DNA of 64,000 nt from Rhizobium mongolense USDA 1844 (GTDB taxonomy: Bacteria > Pseudomonadota > Alphaproteobacteria > Rhizobiales > Rhizobiaceae), in NCBI RefSeq assembly GCF_000419765.1, contig NZ_ATTQ01000008.1:1-64000 (forward strand), written 5' to 3'. How positions within the stretch are numbered: the first letter of the stretch is position 1; every line of letters starts with the position of its first letter. Both the position numbers and the translations under genes were made by a program. Below are positions 32,486 through 41,578 of the stretch, piece after piece. A model generated the notes under the pieces. It was not told the DNA's origin and ran no database searches. It saw only the letters and a list, made by a program, of their open reading frames with translations.

Positions 32486-33586
32486 CTATTCTGCTGCCGC
32501 CTTGCGCCCTCTCTCCTCCCGGCCCTCCAGCATCGCTCTGACCTGCGGCAAGGCCTGCGGATATTCGCGTTGGATGAAATCGATCAGCTTTTCGCGGATT
32601 TCGCAGCGCAGATCGAAGGCTCGCCCCGAATTCGAGGCTGAGGCGAGGATGCGGATTTCCATGACGCTCTCCCTGAAATCGGTGACGGCGACGTTGGCCA
32701 CCCTCCGGTACCAGAGCTTGGAGCCAGCCAGTATCTCCTCCGCCTTGGCGCGGATCGCGGAAACCGGCACGCTGTAGTCGAGATAGATCATGACCGTGCC
32801 GATCAGCGATGCGCTCTCGCGCGTCCAGTTCTGGAACGGGTTCTCGATAAAATAGCTGAGCGGCAGGACGAGGCGGCGCCAGTCCCATATTTTCACGACG
32901 ACGTAAGTCGAGGTGATCTCCTCGACATTGCCCCATTCGCCCTCGACCAGAAGCGCATCGTCGATGCGGATCGGCTGCGTGATCGCAAGCTGAATGCCGG
33001 CGAAGAGATTTTTCAGGACCGGCTGCAAAGCCAGACCGACGACGATGCCGGCAACGCCGGCGGATGCGAGCAGGCTCACGCCATATTGCTTGACCGCGTC
33101 GAAAGTCATCATGCAGGCGGAAATCGTCACGACGACGATGATCATGTCTGCGATCCGCTCGATGATCCGCGACTGCGTGACATGCTTGCGCGCGAACAGA
33201 TTATCCTCGGCGTCCAGCTTGAAGCGCCGCAGATAGACCGTCATCCAGATATGCTTGGCCGTCTTCGCCATCCAGGCAACGAGGATGATGAAGGCGATCA
33301 GCAGCACGTGGCGCAGCGTCGAGGCCTGATATTCCGTGAGCGGTGAAATGGTGGCGGCAAAGCCCAGCGCAGCAGCTAGGATTGCCAGCCGCGCCATGCC
33401 CTCGAGCCGGGAGACAAGCGACCGCCAGATGATATCGCGTGATGCGACGAGGCGTGTCAGAAGCCGGAAAGCCACGCGATGGAAGAAAAGCGAGAGCGCC
33501 ACCACGACAGCGAAGATGCCAATGCTTGCCACCCAATCAGGCAGCCAGATGCCTTGGGCGCGAATATCGTTCACAAGGTCGGACAT
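32486..33586 (-). CDS. Mechanosensitive ion channel, MscS family
   Basis: 366 residues: four to five transmembrane helices, of which the pore-lining one is about residues 155-185 ([20 protein letters not shown]), followed by the MscS beta domain ([20 protein letters not shown]) and a cytoplasmic alpha/beta domain to about 350. The [10 protein letters not shown] segment is the glycine/alanine-rich gate helix. Such channels release solutes on hypo-osmotic shock. The charged C-terminal tail ([13 protein letters not shown]) is variable. It precedes mnmA on the same strand with a 160-base gap. Confidence 0.9.
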   Translation of the reverse strand: MSDLVNDIRAQGIWLPDWVASIGIFAVVVALSLFFHRVAFRLLTRLVASRDIIWRSLVSRLEGMARLAILAAALGFAATISPLTEYQASTLRHVLLIAFIILVAWMAKTAKHIWMTVYLRRFKLDAEDNLFARKHVTQSRIIERIADMIIVVVTISACMMTFDAVKQYGVSLLASAGVAGIVVGLALQPVLKNLFAGIQLAITQPIRIDDALLVEGEWGNVEEITSTYVVVKIWDWRRLVLPLSYFIENPFQNWTRESASLIGTVMIYLDYSVPVSAIRAKAEEILAGSKLWYRRVANVAVTDFRESVMEIRILASASNSGRAFDLRCEIREKLIDFIQREYPQALPQVRAMLEGREERGRKAAAE

Positions 33587-33678
33587 GAGCCGGCACTTAG
33601 GGTGCTCTGCAATATGGAAAAGAGCAAAAGTTCATGCGACCCCTCAGCAGCAGGGCCACGGAGCCTTCCGATGCGAAA

Positions 33679-35769
33679 TCAGCCGTTGACGGCAATGCGC
33701 CGCTTTAAGGCCGTGCCGTATATCAATTCTTCGGCTTGCGCCCGTGGCATGGGCTTGCCGAGCAGATAGCCCTGGACTTCCCCGAAACCCTCCTGCTTGA
33801 GCCTCTTGAGCTGCTCTTTTGTTTCGACACCTTCGGCAAGCGTCGTCGCATTGAATCCCGAACCGATGCCGACGACTGCGCGGATGATGGCGAGACTGCC
33901 GGCATCGCTCTCGATACCGGCCACGAAGCTGCGATCGAGCTTGATCTTGTCGAAGGCGAAGGCGCGAAGATAGCTGAAGGAGGAATAGCCGGTGCCGAAA
34001 TCGTCGATCGCGATACGGATGCCGAGTTCCTTCAGCGCGCGCAGCAGCGGCAGGCTCAATTCGACGTCGGCGAGGAAGACGGATTCCGTAATCTCTATTT
34101 CCAGCCGCTCCGGCCGCAGGCCGCTGCCGTCAAGAGCGGCGACAACGGTTGACAGAAGACTGGTGTGGCGGAACTGGCTGACGGAGAGATTGACCGCAAT
34201 CTTAAGATGACCCGGCCACGAAGCGGCGGTGCGGCATGCTTCGCGCAGCACCCATTCGCCGATCGGAACGATCAGCCCCGTCTCCTCTGCAATCGGAATG
34301 AACTCCGTCGGTGCTACCAGACCGCGCAGCGGATGGTGCCAGCGGATGAGCGCTTCGAAGCCTGCAAGACCGTCATCTTCCAGCCTGACAATCGGCTGAT
34401 AGTGCAATTCGAATTGGTTTTTCGCCAGCGCATCGCGAAGCTCGGCGCTCAACTGGTGCCACCGCTCGGCTTCAAGCCGCATCTCGGGTTCATAGAACCG
34501 ATAGGTCGACCGGCCGCTCGCCTTCGCGGCGTAGAGCGCAAGATCGGCATGGCGCATCAGCACGTCTGCATCTTCGGTATGCTCCGGTGCCAGCGCAATC
34601 CCGATGCTGCAGCTGACATGCTCGTTGACGCCATCGAGCTCAAAAGGCGCGGAGAGCAGCGCGAGAAGCTGGTTGGCAAAGCGCTCAGCGCGGCTAATCT
34701 CCGCAAGCTTCAGGACAAGAGCAAATTCGTCACCGCCAAGGCGGGCGACGAGATCACCCTCCTGCGCCAGCACGGAAAGGCGCTTCGCAACCTGGCACAA
34801 AAGCGTATCGCCAGCAGCGTGCCCCTTGCTGTCGTTGATGTGCTTGAAATGATCGACATCGAGATAAAGAAGTGCGATCGGGGCAGTCGCCGTCGCTGCG
34901 GCGGCATGCAATTCGATATGCTGGGCAAAGGCCGCGCGGTTCGGCAGGCCGGTCAAGGAATCGTTCATGGCCATGTAGGCAAGCTTCGCTTCGAAGGCCC
35001 GCTCTTCCGTCACGTCCTGTGAGATGCCGAGCAGATAGCGCGGCGGACTGCCTTCGGGCGCAGGCAGCGCCTTTTTCGCCGTCCTCAAAATACGCTGCAC
35101 GCCGTCGAGACCCTGGATCGTTTCCTCGAAGGTGATCGTGCCTTTGGCATCAAAGGCGCGGCTGTCCTGTTCGCGGAGGATCGCCATCTGCGCCGCCGGA
35201 AAGATCGTGCGGTCGGTGCTGCCGAGCACGTCCTCCGTGGCACGGCCGACAATGACGCTGCAGGCTTCGTTGAAAAGGATGTAGCGGCCGTCCTCCTGCA
35301 TGTCCTTGACGAAAACGCCGACTGGAAGGTTATCGACGATGCTGTCGAGCAGCGAGCGCGTATCCGTCACCTGCCGCCTTGCGGCATTGACCTCCGTGCG
35401 GTCCTGCACGATCGCCAAGATGGCGCTCTTTCCGTCGAAGCGTACCTCGCGTCCATAGGTTAGCACTTCGAAGGTCTCGCCATTGGCCTTGAGATGCGCC
35501 CAGCGCTCGGCCTTTTCGATGTCGGTGCGCGTTTCGACAGCCTTCAGCATGCGCGCCCGCTCGGCAGCCGGCCGGATGTCGAGCACCGTCATGGCAGAAA
35601 AATCCTCCGGCGCAAAACCGTAAAGATCCAGCGCGGCATCGTTGACGATCAGGAAATGCAATGTTTCCGGATCATAGACCCACATCGGCGACGGATGCGT
35701 CTTGAACAGCGAACGGAAATCGTCGTTCGGAGCTATGATCTCATCGGGCTTTTTCACGGTTACGGCCAT
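33679..35769 (-). CDS. PAS-GGDEF-EAL cyclic-di-GMP protein
   Basis: 696 residues from MAVTVKKPDE at 35769; an in-frame ATG at 35838 adds 23 mostly hydrophobic residues and cannot be excluded. Two PAS domains (about 15-125 and 135-255) lead into a GGDEF domain with intact RLGGDEFALVL (about 340) and an EAL domain with intact FEALIRWHHP (about 468), EITESVF and DDFGTGYSS motifs. Both catalytic sites look complete, so it could make and break c-di-GMP, with the PAS domains choosing between them. No membrane helix in the shorter form. Confidence 0.92.
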   Translation of the reverse strand: MAVTVKKPDEIIAPNDDFRSLFKTHPSPMWVYDPETLHFLIVNDAALDLYGFAPEDFSAMTVLDIRPAAERARMLKAVETRTDIEKAERWAHLKANGETFEVLTYGREVRFDGKSAILAIVQDRTEVNAARRQVTDTRSLLDSIVDNLPVGVFVKDMQEDGRYILFNEACSVIVGRATEDVLGSTDRTIFPAAQMAILREQDSRAFDAKGTITFEETIQGLDGVQRILRTAKKALPAPEGSPPRYLLGISQDVTEERAFEAKLAYMAMNDSLTGLPNRAAFAQHIELHAAAATATAPIALLYLDVDHFKHINDSKGHAAGDTLLCQVAKRLSVLAQEGDLVARLGGDEFALVLKLAEISRAERFANQLLALLSAPFELDGVNEHVSCSIGIALAPEHTEDADVLMRHADLALYAAKASGRSTYRFYEPEMRLEAERWHQLSAELRDALAKNQFELHYQPIVRLEDDGLAGFEALIRWHHPLRGLVAPTEFIPIAEETGLIVPIGEWVLREACRTAASWPGHLKIAVNLSVSQFRHTSLLSTVVAALDGSGLRPERLEIEITESVFLADVELSLPLLRALKELGIRIAIDDFGTGYSSFSYLRAFAFDKIKLDRSFVAGIESDAGSLAIIRAVVGIGSGFNATTLAEGVETKEQLKRLKQEGFGEVQGYLLGKPMPRAQAEELIYGTALKRRIAVNG

Positions 35770-35901
35770 GGACAAAGGATAGGTTCGAAAAATATCCGGC
35801 TGGTTATAGAGAAAAAAACTAAATAAAATCAGAATCATAGATCGCCTAAACTTTGGGCGGAAGCATGTTGATTAGGCAATTGGAAGCCGTTTGATGCCGC
35901 A

Positions 35902-35926
35902 GGAACAATCCCCGCGGCAATCTGTT
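35902..35926 (+). promoter_or_regulatory. Possible general-stress (EcfG-type) promoter
   Basis: GGAAC at 35902-35906 is followed after 16 bases by TGTT (35923-35926), one base off the alphaproteobacterial EcfG consensus GGAAC-N16/17-CGTT. It lies about 90 bases before the start of the esterase gene. Short motif, so chance cannot be excluded. Confidence 0.35.
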
Positions 35927-36015
35927 TCTAGTGAAATGATACGGAGCCAACGGCGTCGAACCGCCTTCGCGAACAACGGACAAATAACCACTCACATTTC
36001 GAAAAGGAGGTTCAT

Positions 36016-37347
36016 GTGACTCTCCTGGAACTTAAACCGAACCAGGCGGACGGCATCGCGCATGCAATTCGCCATGCCTGCGCGCCGCTGCCCGATCCCG
36101 CTCATATGATCGAATTCGGCGTCTTCTTCGATCCATACATCGACAGCTCGAAGGTCGTCCTCCTCGGCGAGGCGTCGCACGGCACCGCGGAGTTCTACCA
36201 GGCGCGCGCGGCAATCACCCGAAACCTCATCGAAAATCACGGTTTCAACATTATCGCCGTTGAAGCCGATTGGCCCGACGCCGAGAGGATCGACCGGCAT
36301 GTGCGCCACCGGAACGTGCGAAGCTACGACGCAGAATCGTTTATACGTTTTCCCGATTGGATGTGGCGGAACGCTGAGTTCGAGCAGTTCGTCTCATGGC
36401 TGCGCAGCTACAATGAGAGCCTCGCGCCAGACCGGCGCGTCGAATTCCGCGGCTTGGATATCTACTCACTGAATAGCTCGCTCAAGGCAGTGCTCGATTA
36501 CCTCCAGCGTATCGACCCCGAGGAGGCGATAAAGGCCCGCCGCCGTTACGCCTGCCTGACGCCATGGCAGGAGCGGCCCGCAGGCTATGCCCATGCCATC
36601 CTTTCCGGCGTTCAGGAGGAATGCGAACCGGCCGTCGTCGCCCAATTGCGGGAACTGCTCGCCCGCGAGCTCGATTATGCCGCCGCTGATGGCGAGGACT
36701 TTCTCGATGCAGCTCAAAATGCGCGTATCGTCGCAACCGCCGAACACTATTATCGGGCGATGTACCGGAGCGGCAACGATTCCTGGAACCTGCGCGACAA
36801 GCACATGTTCGAAACGCTCCAGAAGCTGTTGGAGTATCGGCCAGATGCAAAGGCTGTCGTGTGGGCCCACAATTCGCACATCGGCAATGCGGCTGCCACC
36901 GCCATGGGCTGGGACGGCCAGTTCAACATAGGCGAGCTTGCCCGGATCGCCTATGGCGAGGAGACTCTTCTCGTGGGCTTCGGGACGGACCGCGGTACTG
37001 TGGCGGCCGCCGACGACTGGGATCAGCCGGTAAATGTCAAGGCCGTCAATCCTTCGCGTCCGGACTCTTACGAGCGTGTTTTCCGGCAGACCGCGATACC
37101 AAGATCGCTGACCGACCTGCGCGGAACCCGCGATCGGGCAGTGCGCGAGGTATTGTCGGAACGACGACTTGAACGCGCCATCGGCGTTGTCTACCGGCCG
37201 GAAAGCGAATTCTACAGCCACTATTTCGAAGCGGTGCTTCCGGAACAGTTCGACTGCTACGTTTGGTTCGAAGAAACGAAAGCCGTGAATCTGCTTGCTG
37301 CCGTGCGCCCGCAAGGTGTGCCCGAAACCTATCCGTTCGGACTGTGA
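36016..37347 (+). CDS. Erythromycin-esterase-family protein
   Basis: 443 residues from GTG 36016; AAAGGAGG ends 5 bases before it, an ideal site, and the overlapping ATG at 36014 is followed at once by a stop. The family motif LLGEASHGTAEFY carries the conserved Glu and the catalytic-type His; VEADWPDAERIDRH, WAHNSHIGNA and the C-terminal RPESE and YDAVVWFEET-type segments (here FDCYVWFEET) fit EreA/EreB-like hydrolases. Most family members are not macrolide esterases, and the two-base spacing to a phosphoribosyltransferase gene suggests a metabolic or stress role. Confidence 0.88.
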   Translation: MTLLELKPNQADGIAHAIRHACAPLPDPAHMIEFGVFFDPYIDSSKVVLLGEASHGTAEFYQARAAITRNLIENHGFNIIAVEADWPDAERIDRHVRHRNVRSYDAESFIRFPDWMWRNAEFEQFVSWLRSYNESLAPDRRVEFRGLDIYSLNSSLKAVLDYLQRIDPEEAIKARRRYACLTPWQERPAGYAHAILSGVQEECEPAVVAQLRELLARELDYAAADGEDFLDAAQNARIVATAEHYYRAMYRSGNDSWNLRDKHMFETLQKLLEYRPDAKAVVWAHNSHIGNAAATAMGWDGQFNIGELARIAYGEETLLVGFGTDRGTVAAADDWDQPVNVKAVNPSRPDSYERVFRQTAIPRSLTDLRGTRDRAVREVLSERRLERAIGVVYRPESEFYSHYFEAVLPEQFDCYVWFEETKAVNLLAAVRPQGVPETYPFGL

Positions 37348-37349
37348 CG

Positions 37350-38018
37350 ATGCATACCGCTCTCCGCTTTCACAATCGTGCCGACGCGGGCAGAAGGCTC
37401 GCCGAAGCCATTGGCGCACGAAGCGATGACCCGGTCGTGCTCGGTCTGCCGCGCGGCGGCGTGCCTGTGGCATTCGAACTCGCGTGCTGCCTGCACGCGC
37501 CGCTCGATATCCTCCTCGTTCGCAAGATCGGGGCGCCTGGCTACCCGGAATATGCCATCGGCGCTGTTGTTGACGGCAAAAATCCACAACGCGTGATGAA
37601 CGAAGACGTTCTTGCCTATTGCGGTGCGTCCCTCGATTATTTCGAGAAAGAGGCAGCCCGCCAGTTCGAAGAGATAGAGAGGCGCCGAAAGGTTTATCTC
37701 GGTGATCGCCCACCGACTGATCTTGCGAACCGGAGCGTCATTCTCGTCGACGACGGCATTGCCACCGGCGCATCGGTAAAGGCTGGATTGAAGGCGCTCC
37801 GCCAGGCGGGTGCGGCCCATATCACGCTTGCGGTCCCGGTTGCGCCGCGGATGGTCATCGAGGAACTGAAGACCCAAGTCGACGAAGTCTTCTGTCTATC
37901 CGCGCCTGAAGACCTCCAGGCGGTCAGCCTTCACTATGACGATTTCAAACAGACCAGCGATGGTGAGGTCACCGAGTTGCTTGCAAGGACTACCTACGGC
38001 GACCTTCCGAAGGGCTGA
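37350..38018 (+). CDS. Phosphoribosyltransferase-family protein
   Basis: 222 residues from ATG 37350, two bases after the esterase stop. PRPP-binding motif VILVDDGIATGAS (about residues 130-142); N-terminal LGLPRGGVPVAFELA and ILLVRKIGAPGYPEYAIGAV are typical of the large uncharacterised group of PRTases often encoded with erythromycin-esterase-like proteins. In Mycobacterium tuberculosis the two domains occur in one chain in the dormancy-regulon protein Rv2030c, as I recall. The reaction is unknown. Confidence 0.88.
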   Translation: MHTALRFHNRADAGRRLAEAIGARSDDPVVLGLPRGGVPVAFELACCLHAPLDILLVRKIGAPGYPEYAIGAVVDGKNPQRVMNEDVLAYCGASLDYFEKEAARQFEEIERRRKVYLGDRPPTDLANRSVILVDDGIATGASVKAGLKALRQAGAAHITLAVPVAPRMVIEELKTQVDEVFCLSAPEDLQAVSLHYDDFKQTSDGEVTELLARTTYGDLPKG

Positions 38019-38153
38019 GGCGTTTTCAGCTTCAGCACCAATTCTCAACATCCTTGCCAATCCAGTAGTGAGGGCGATCGTTGGAAAGGCTCATCTGCGC
38101 ATGGATCGGTCCTCCTTCTGGTTGGAAATGAGAAACGATCGCGCCGTTTAAGT

Positions 38154-38576
38154 TCAGTGGTGCGGATGCATGCACTGGCCGTGATCGGCAAGGACTTCGA
38201 TGACCCGGCACTGATCCACACGGCCGTGGCCGCAGCCTTCGACCATGATCTCGAGCTCGGCTTTCAACGCCATCAGGCTGCGGATACGCTGTTCGACCTC
38301 GATGAGCCGCGCTTTGGCGATCGCATCGGCTGAAGCGCAGGATTGATCGGGATCATCCTGCAGCGCCAGCAAGGTTCGGATGGAACCGACCTCGAAGCCG
38401 AGCTCGCGGGCATGGCGGATGAAGGCAAGGCGGCGGATATCGGCAGGTTCATAGGAGCGCTGGTTGCCCTCGCTGCGGCTGGGCGCCGCCAGCAGCCCGA
38501 TGCTCTCATAGTAGCGGATCGTTGGAACCTTCACCCCGCTCTGGCGGGCTGCATCGCCGATCGTGATCTTTCTCAT
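38154..38576 (-). CDS. MerR-family metal-responsive regulator, ZntR/CadR-like
   Basis: 140 residues: winged helix (5-70), long dimerisation helix (about 80-112) and a metal-binding tail. Metal ligands expected for Zn/Cd/Pb sensors are present: C80 at the start of the helix, C115-G-H117 and C123, plus a terminal C135-M-H-P-H-H. This pattern fits divalent Zn(II)/Cd(II)/Pb(II) sensors rather than the copper sensor CueR. It is divergent from the P-type ATPase gene, whose promoter carries the matching operator. Confidence 0.92.
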   Translation of the reverse strand: MRKITIGDAARQSGVKVPTIRYYESIGLLAAPSRSEGNQRSYEPADIRRLAFIRHARELGFEVGSIRTLLALQDDPDQSCASADAIAKARLIEVEQRIRSLMALKAELEIMVEGCGHGRVDQCRVIEVLADHGQCMHPHH

Positions 38577-38586
38577 GATTTTCCTC

Positions 38587-38617
38587 TTGCACCTCTAGTC
38601 GCTAGAGCATGTAGGAA
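38587..38617 (+). promoter_or_regulatory. MerR-type promoter/operator of the metal ATPase gene
   Basis: TTGCAC (-35, 38587-38592) and TAGGAA (-10, 38612-38617) are separated by 19 bases, the over-long spacing that MerR-family activators correct. Inside the spacer lies the perfect dyad CTCTAG-TCG-CTAGAG (38593-38607). Position and geometry match ZntR/CadR-regulated promoters. Confidence 0.85.
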
Positions 38618-38647
38618 GAATGCTGCTGAAGAACAAGGAAATCCGAA

Positions 38648-40855
38648 ATGGCTGAAGCGGCTCGGGCGAAATACAAAGTTGGCGGCATGGACTGCGCATC
38701 CTGCGCGGCGAAGATAGACACGGCAGTCCGCCGCATTGCCGGCGTCGAGGACGTTTCCGTTTCCGTGACCGCCGGCACGATGACCATCAGCCATGATGGT
38801 ACCAGTGATCTGAAAGCGATCGAGAAGAAGGTGACCGGTCTCGGCTATTCGGTCGTGCCGATGCCGGCAAGGGCGCGGGATCACGATCACGCTGCGCAAG
38901 GCCATAATCATGGTCATACCGACCATGATCACCATGGACATACTCATCCTGAAAAGGACATCACAGAGCTGCACGGCCACGACCATGGGCCGATGGGCGG
39001 CCTTTGGTGGCAAACCAGAAAAGGGCGACTGACGATCGCAGCCGGTGCGGCTCTTGCCGCGGCTTATGCCGCCGGGCATCTCATCCCGACGATCGCCCCT
39101 TACGCCTTTGTTGCCGCCGTGCTGGTCGGTCTTGTACCGATCGCCCGCCGCGCGATCTCGGCGGCACTCTCCGGGACCCCGTTTTCGATCGAGATGTTGA
39201 TGACGATCGCGGCCATCGGCGCCGTCATCATCGGCGCCGGAGAGGAGGCCGGAGCCGTCGTCTTCCTCTTTTTGGTCGGCGAGTTGCTGGAAGGGGTTGC
39301 CGCCGGGCGTGCTCGGGCGAGCATTCAATCGCTGACGGCGCTCGTGCCGAAGAGCGCCTTGCTGGAGGAAAACGGGCAAACGCGCGAAGTGCCGGCGGAA
39401 ACGCTCGCTGTTGGCTCCACCATCCTCGTCCGCCCGGGCGACCGGATTTCCGCTGACGGCGTCATCGTCTCGGGCGAAAGCGCGATCGATGAGGCGCCTG
39501 TGACGGGGGAAAGTGTTCCGGTGCGCAAAGGTGCCGATGACACGGTCTTTGCCGGAACCGTGAACGGTGATGCCGCGCTCCGTATCAAGGTAACTGCGGC
39601 AAGTGGCGACAACACGATCGCCCGCGTCATCAAACTCGTCGAGGAAGCGCAGGAATCGAAGGCGCCCACCGAGCGTTTCATCGACCGCTTCTCGCGCTAC
39701 TATACGCCAGGCGTCGTCGCGGCGGCGGCACTGGTCGCGATCATCCCGCCGCTCTTTGCTAATGGCGCCTGGGACGAATGGATCTACAAGGGGCTTGCGA
39801 TCCTGCTGATCGGCTGCCCTTGCGCGCTGGTGATCTCGACGCCCGCTGCAATCGCCGCTTCGCTGTCGGCTGGCGCGCGGTGCGGATTGCTGATGAAGGG
39901 TGGTGCCGTGCTGGAAACGCTCGGCAAGGTCACCGCCGTCGCACTCGACAAAACCGGTACGCTGACCGAAGGTAAGCCGAGGGTGACCGACATCGTGCCT
40001 TTCGAATTGACGGAGGCTCAAGTGCTTTCGCGCACAGCCGTCCTGGAAAGAAACTCCAGCCACCCTCTCGCACTGGCGATCCTCGATCGCGCAAAGAGCG
40101 ACAAGGTGCCCGTACCGCCGGCCTTTGAGGTGGAAGCCATTCCCGGCAAGGGCATGACCGGCCGCGTCGGCGGTGAAAGGCTCGATCTTCTCTCTCCGTC
40201 TGCCGCCCGCGCGACGGGCGCCCTGACAGCCGAACAGGGCCAGCGCATTGCTGCATTGAACGAACAGGGCAAAAGCGTATCGGTTCTTCTCGTCAACGGC
40301 AAAGCCGCCGGTTTCATCGCCATGCGCGACGAGCCGCGCGGGGACGCAAAAGCCGGCCTCAAGATACTGACCGATGCCGGGGTCCGGATCGTCATGCTGA
40401 CCGGCGACAACGAGCGCACAGCAAAGGCGATCGGAGAACAGCTTGGTATCGATGTCCGAGCCGAACTCATGCCCGGAGACAAGCAGCGTATTGTCGGCGA
40501 ACTGAAGCGCGAAGGCTTCATTGTCGCCAAAGTCGGGGACGGCATCAACGACGCCCCCGCCCTGGCGGCTGCAGATGTCGGCATCGCCATGGGAGGCGGC
40601 ACGGACGTAGCGCTGGAGACCGCAGATGCGGCGGTCTTGCACGGCCGCGTCAGCGATGTGGCGGCGATGATCGAGCTTTCCAAGCGGACGATGCGTAACA
40701 TCTTCGAAAACATCGCCATCGCGCTTGGCCTGAAGGCGGTCTTCCTCGTCACAACCGTCATCGGCCTCACCGGCCTCTGGCCCGCAATCCTCGCCGATAC
40801 GGGCGCAACAGTGCTGGTGACACTCAATGCGTTGCGGCTGCTAACGATCCGATAG
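38648..40855 (+). CDS. Zn/Cd/Pb-exporting P1B-type ATPase
   Basis: 735 residues. N-terminal heavy-metal-associated domain with GMDCASC (C16, C19), then a His/Asp-rich linker (about 78-118, HDHAAQGHNHGHTDHDHHGH) and eight transmembrane helices. The ion-binding motif is CPC (390-392), the phosphorylation site D434-KTGTLTEG, and HPLA and GDGINDAPAL complete the nucleotide/hinge set. CPC with no extra copper motif and the ZntR-type regulator next door indicate Zn(II)/Cd(II)/Pb(II) export across the inner membrane. The His-rich linker probably buffers zinc. Confidence 0.95.
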   Translation: MAEAARAKYKVGGMDCASCAAKIDTAVRRIAGVEDVSVSVTAGTMTISHDGTSDLKAIEKKVTGLGYSVVPMPARARDHDHAAQGHNHGHTDHDHHGHTHPEKDITELHGHDHGPMGGLWWQTRKGRLTIAAGAALAAAYAAGHLIPTIAPYAFVAAVLVGLVPIARRAISAALSGTPFSIEMLMTIAAIGAVIIGAGEEAGAVVFLFLVGELLEGVAAGRARASIQSLTALVPKSALLEENGQTREVPAETLAVGSTILVRPGDRISADGVIVSGESAIDEAPVTGESVPVRKGADDTVFAGTVNGDAALRIKVTAASGDNTIARVIKLVEEAQESKAPTERFIDRFSRYYTPGVVAAAALVAIIPPLFANGAWDEWIYKGLAILLIGCPCALVISTPAAIAASLSAGARCGLLMKGGAVLETLGKVTAVALDKTGTLTEGKPRVTDIVPFELTEAQVLSRTAVLERNSSHPLALAILDRAKSDKVPVPPAFEVEAIPGKGMTGRVGGERLDLLSPSAARATGALTAEQGQRIAALNEQGKSVSVLLVNGKAAGFIAMRDEPRGDAKAGLKILTDAGVRIVMLTGDNERTAKAIGEQLGIDVRAELMPGDKQRIVGELKREGFIVAKVGDGINDAPALAAADVGIAMGGGTDVALETADAAVLHGRVSDVAAMIELSKRTMRNIFENIAIALGLKAVFLVTTVIGLTGLWPAILADTGATVLVTLNALRLLTIR

Positions 40856-40998
40856 TGCATCTCTGCCGGTAGCGAGCCAACCATAGCTTGTGATGAATTT
40901 TCGATGACACGGGAACCATGTCGCCGTCCGCGCATTCCCGCATTCGGGCTGTATTCGACGAATGCGGCGCCCGGGCAAATCTCGATGGGGAGGATATC

Positions 40999-41514
40999 AT
41001 GGATCGCAGAAATCTTACGGCATTGCTCGGCATACTTGCCGTCGCCGGCTACCAGAACCGCGACAAAATCGCCGCAGCACTCCGCGAACTCACGCAAGGC
41101 GGCGCACGGCCGCAAACTGCCGGCACGGAGCCCGGCGGAGTCCCCTCGCAGCCTTCTGAAGGAGGCTTGGGCGGACTTCTCGGCGGCCTTGCAGGTGGTG
41201 GTCTTGGTGACCTCGTCAAGGGCGGCTCTGCCGGCGGTGTCCTGAGTGGCGGCCTTGGCGGCCTACTCGAACAGTTTACCAAGAACGGCTATGGCGATAC
41301 GGCGGATTCATGGGTATCGCCCGGTGCGAACAAGCCGATCGACGACCGGCAACTCTCGCAAGCGCTCGGCCCGGACGTTCTCGAAGAACTTTCTGCAAAG
41401 ACGGGCTTGAGTGAGGATGAAATCCTGAAACGCCTTTCAAAAGACCTACCGAAGGCCGTCGATGACCTGACACCACAAGGTCAGATTCCGAACAGCGCCA
41501 ACTTTTCGATCTGA
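40999..41514 (+). CDS. YidB-family (DUF937) protein
   Basis: 171 residues from ATG 40999, preceded by GGGGAGGA. The first part (MDRRNLTALLGILAVAGYQN) is followed by a Gly-rich linker (GGLGGLLGGLAGGGLGDLVK and a second Gly/Leu run, about 60-95) and the conserved C-terminal YidB segment GADSWVSPGANKPI-like (here TADSWVSPGANKPIDDRQL) with LSEDEILKRLSKDLP. The family is common in rhizobia and of unknown function. No signal peptide. It converges with serA; a 10-bp hairpin separates them. Confidence 0.85.
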   Translation: MDRRNLTALLGILAVAGYQNRDKIAAALRELTQGGARPQTAGTEPGGVPSQPSEGGLGGLLGGLAGGGLGDLVKGGSAGGVLSGGLGGLLEQFTKNGYGDTADSWVSPGANKPIDDRQLSQALGPDVLEELSAKTGLSEDEILKRLSKDLPKAVDDLTPQGQIPNSANFSI

Positions 41515-41524
41515 TTGAAAGTTT

Positions 41525-41552
41525 TGCCCGGCGCAGTCCCCCGCGCCGGGCA
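41525..41552. terminator. Hairpin between convergent yidB-like and serA genes
   Basis: TGCCCGGCGC and GCGCCGGGCA form a perfect 10-bp stem with an 8-base loop. Neither side has a good T-run, so efficiency as an intrinsic terminator is doubtful, but the place between two convergent stop codons fits transcription termination or message-end protection. Confidence 0.55.
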
Positions 41553-41578
41553 GTCGCATTCTTCCTTGGGAGGAAATC

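Noticed and set aside
31125..32936. MnmA frame extended by about 200 codons at the N-terminus
   Set aside because: The extension lies over the MscS gene on the same strand in another frame and has no MnmA similarity; the GTG at 32324 fits the family.
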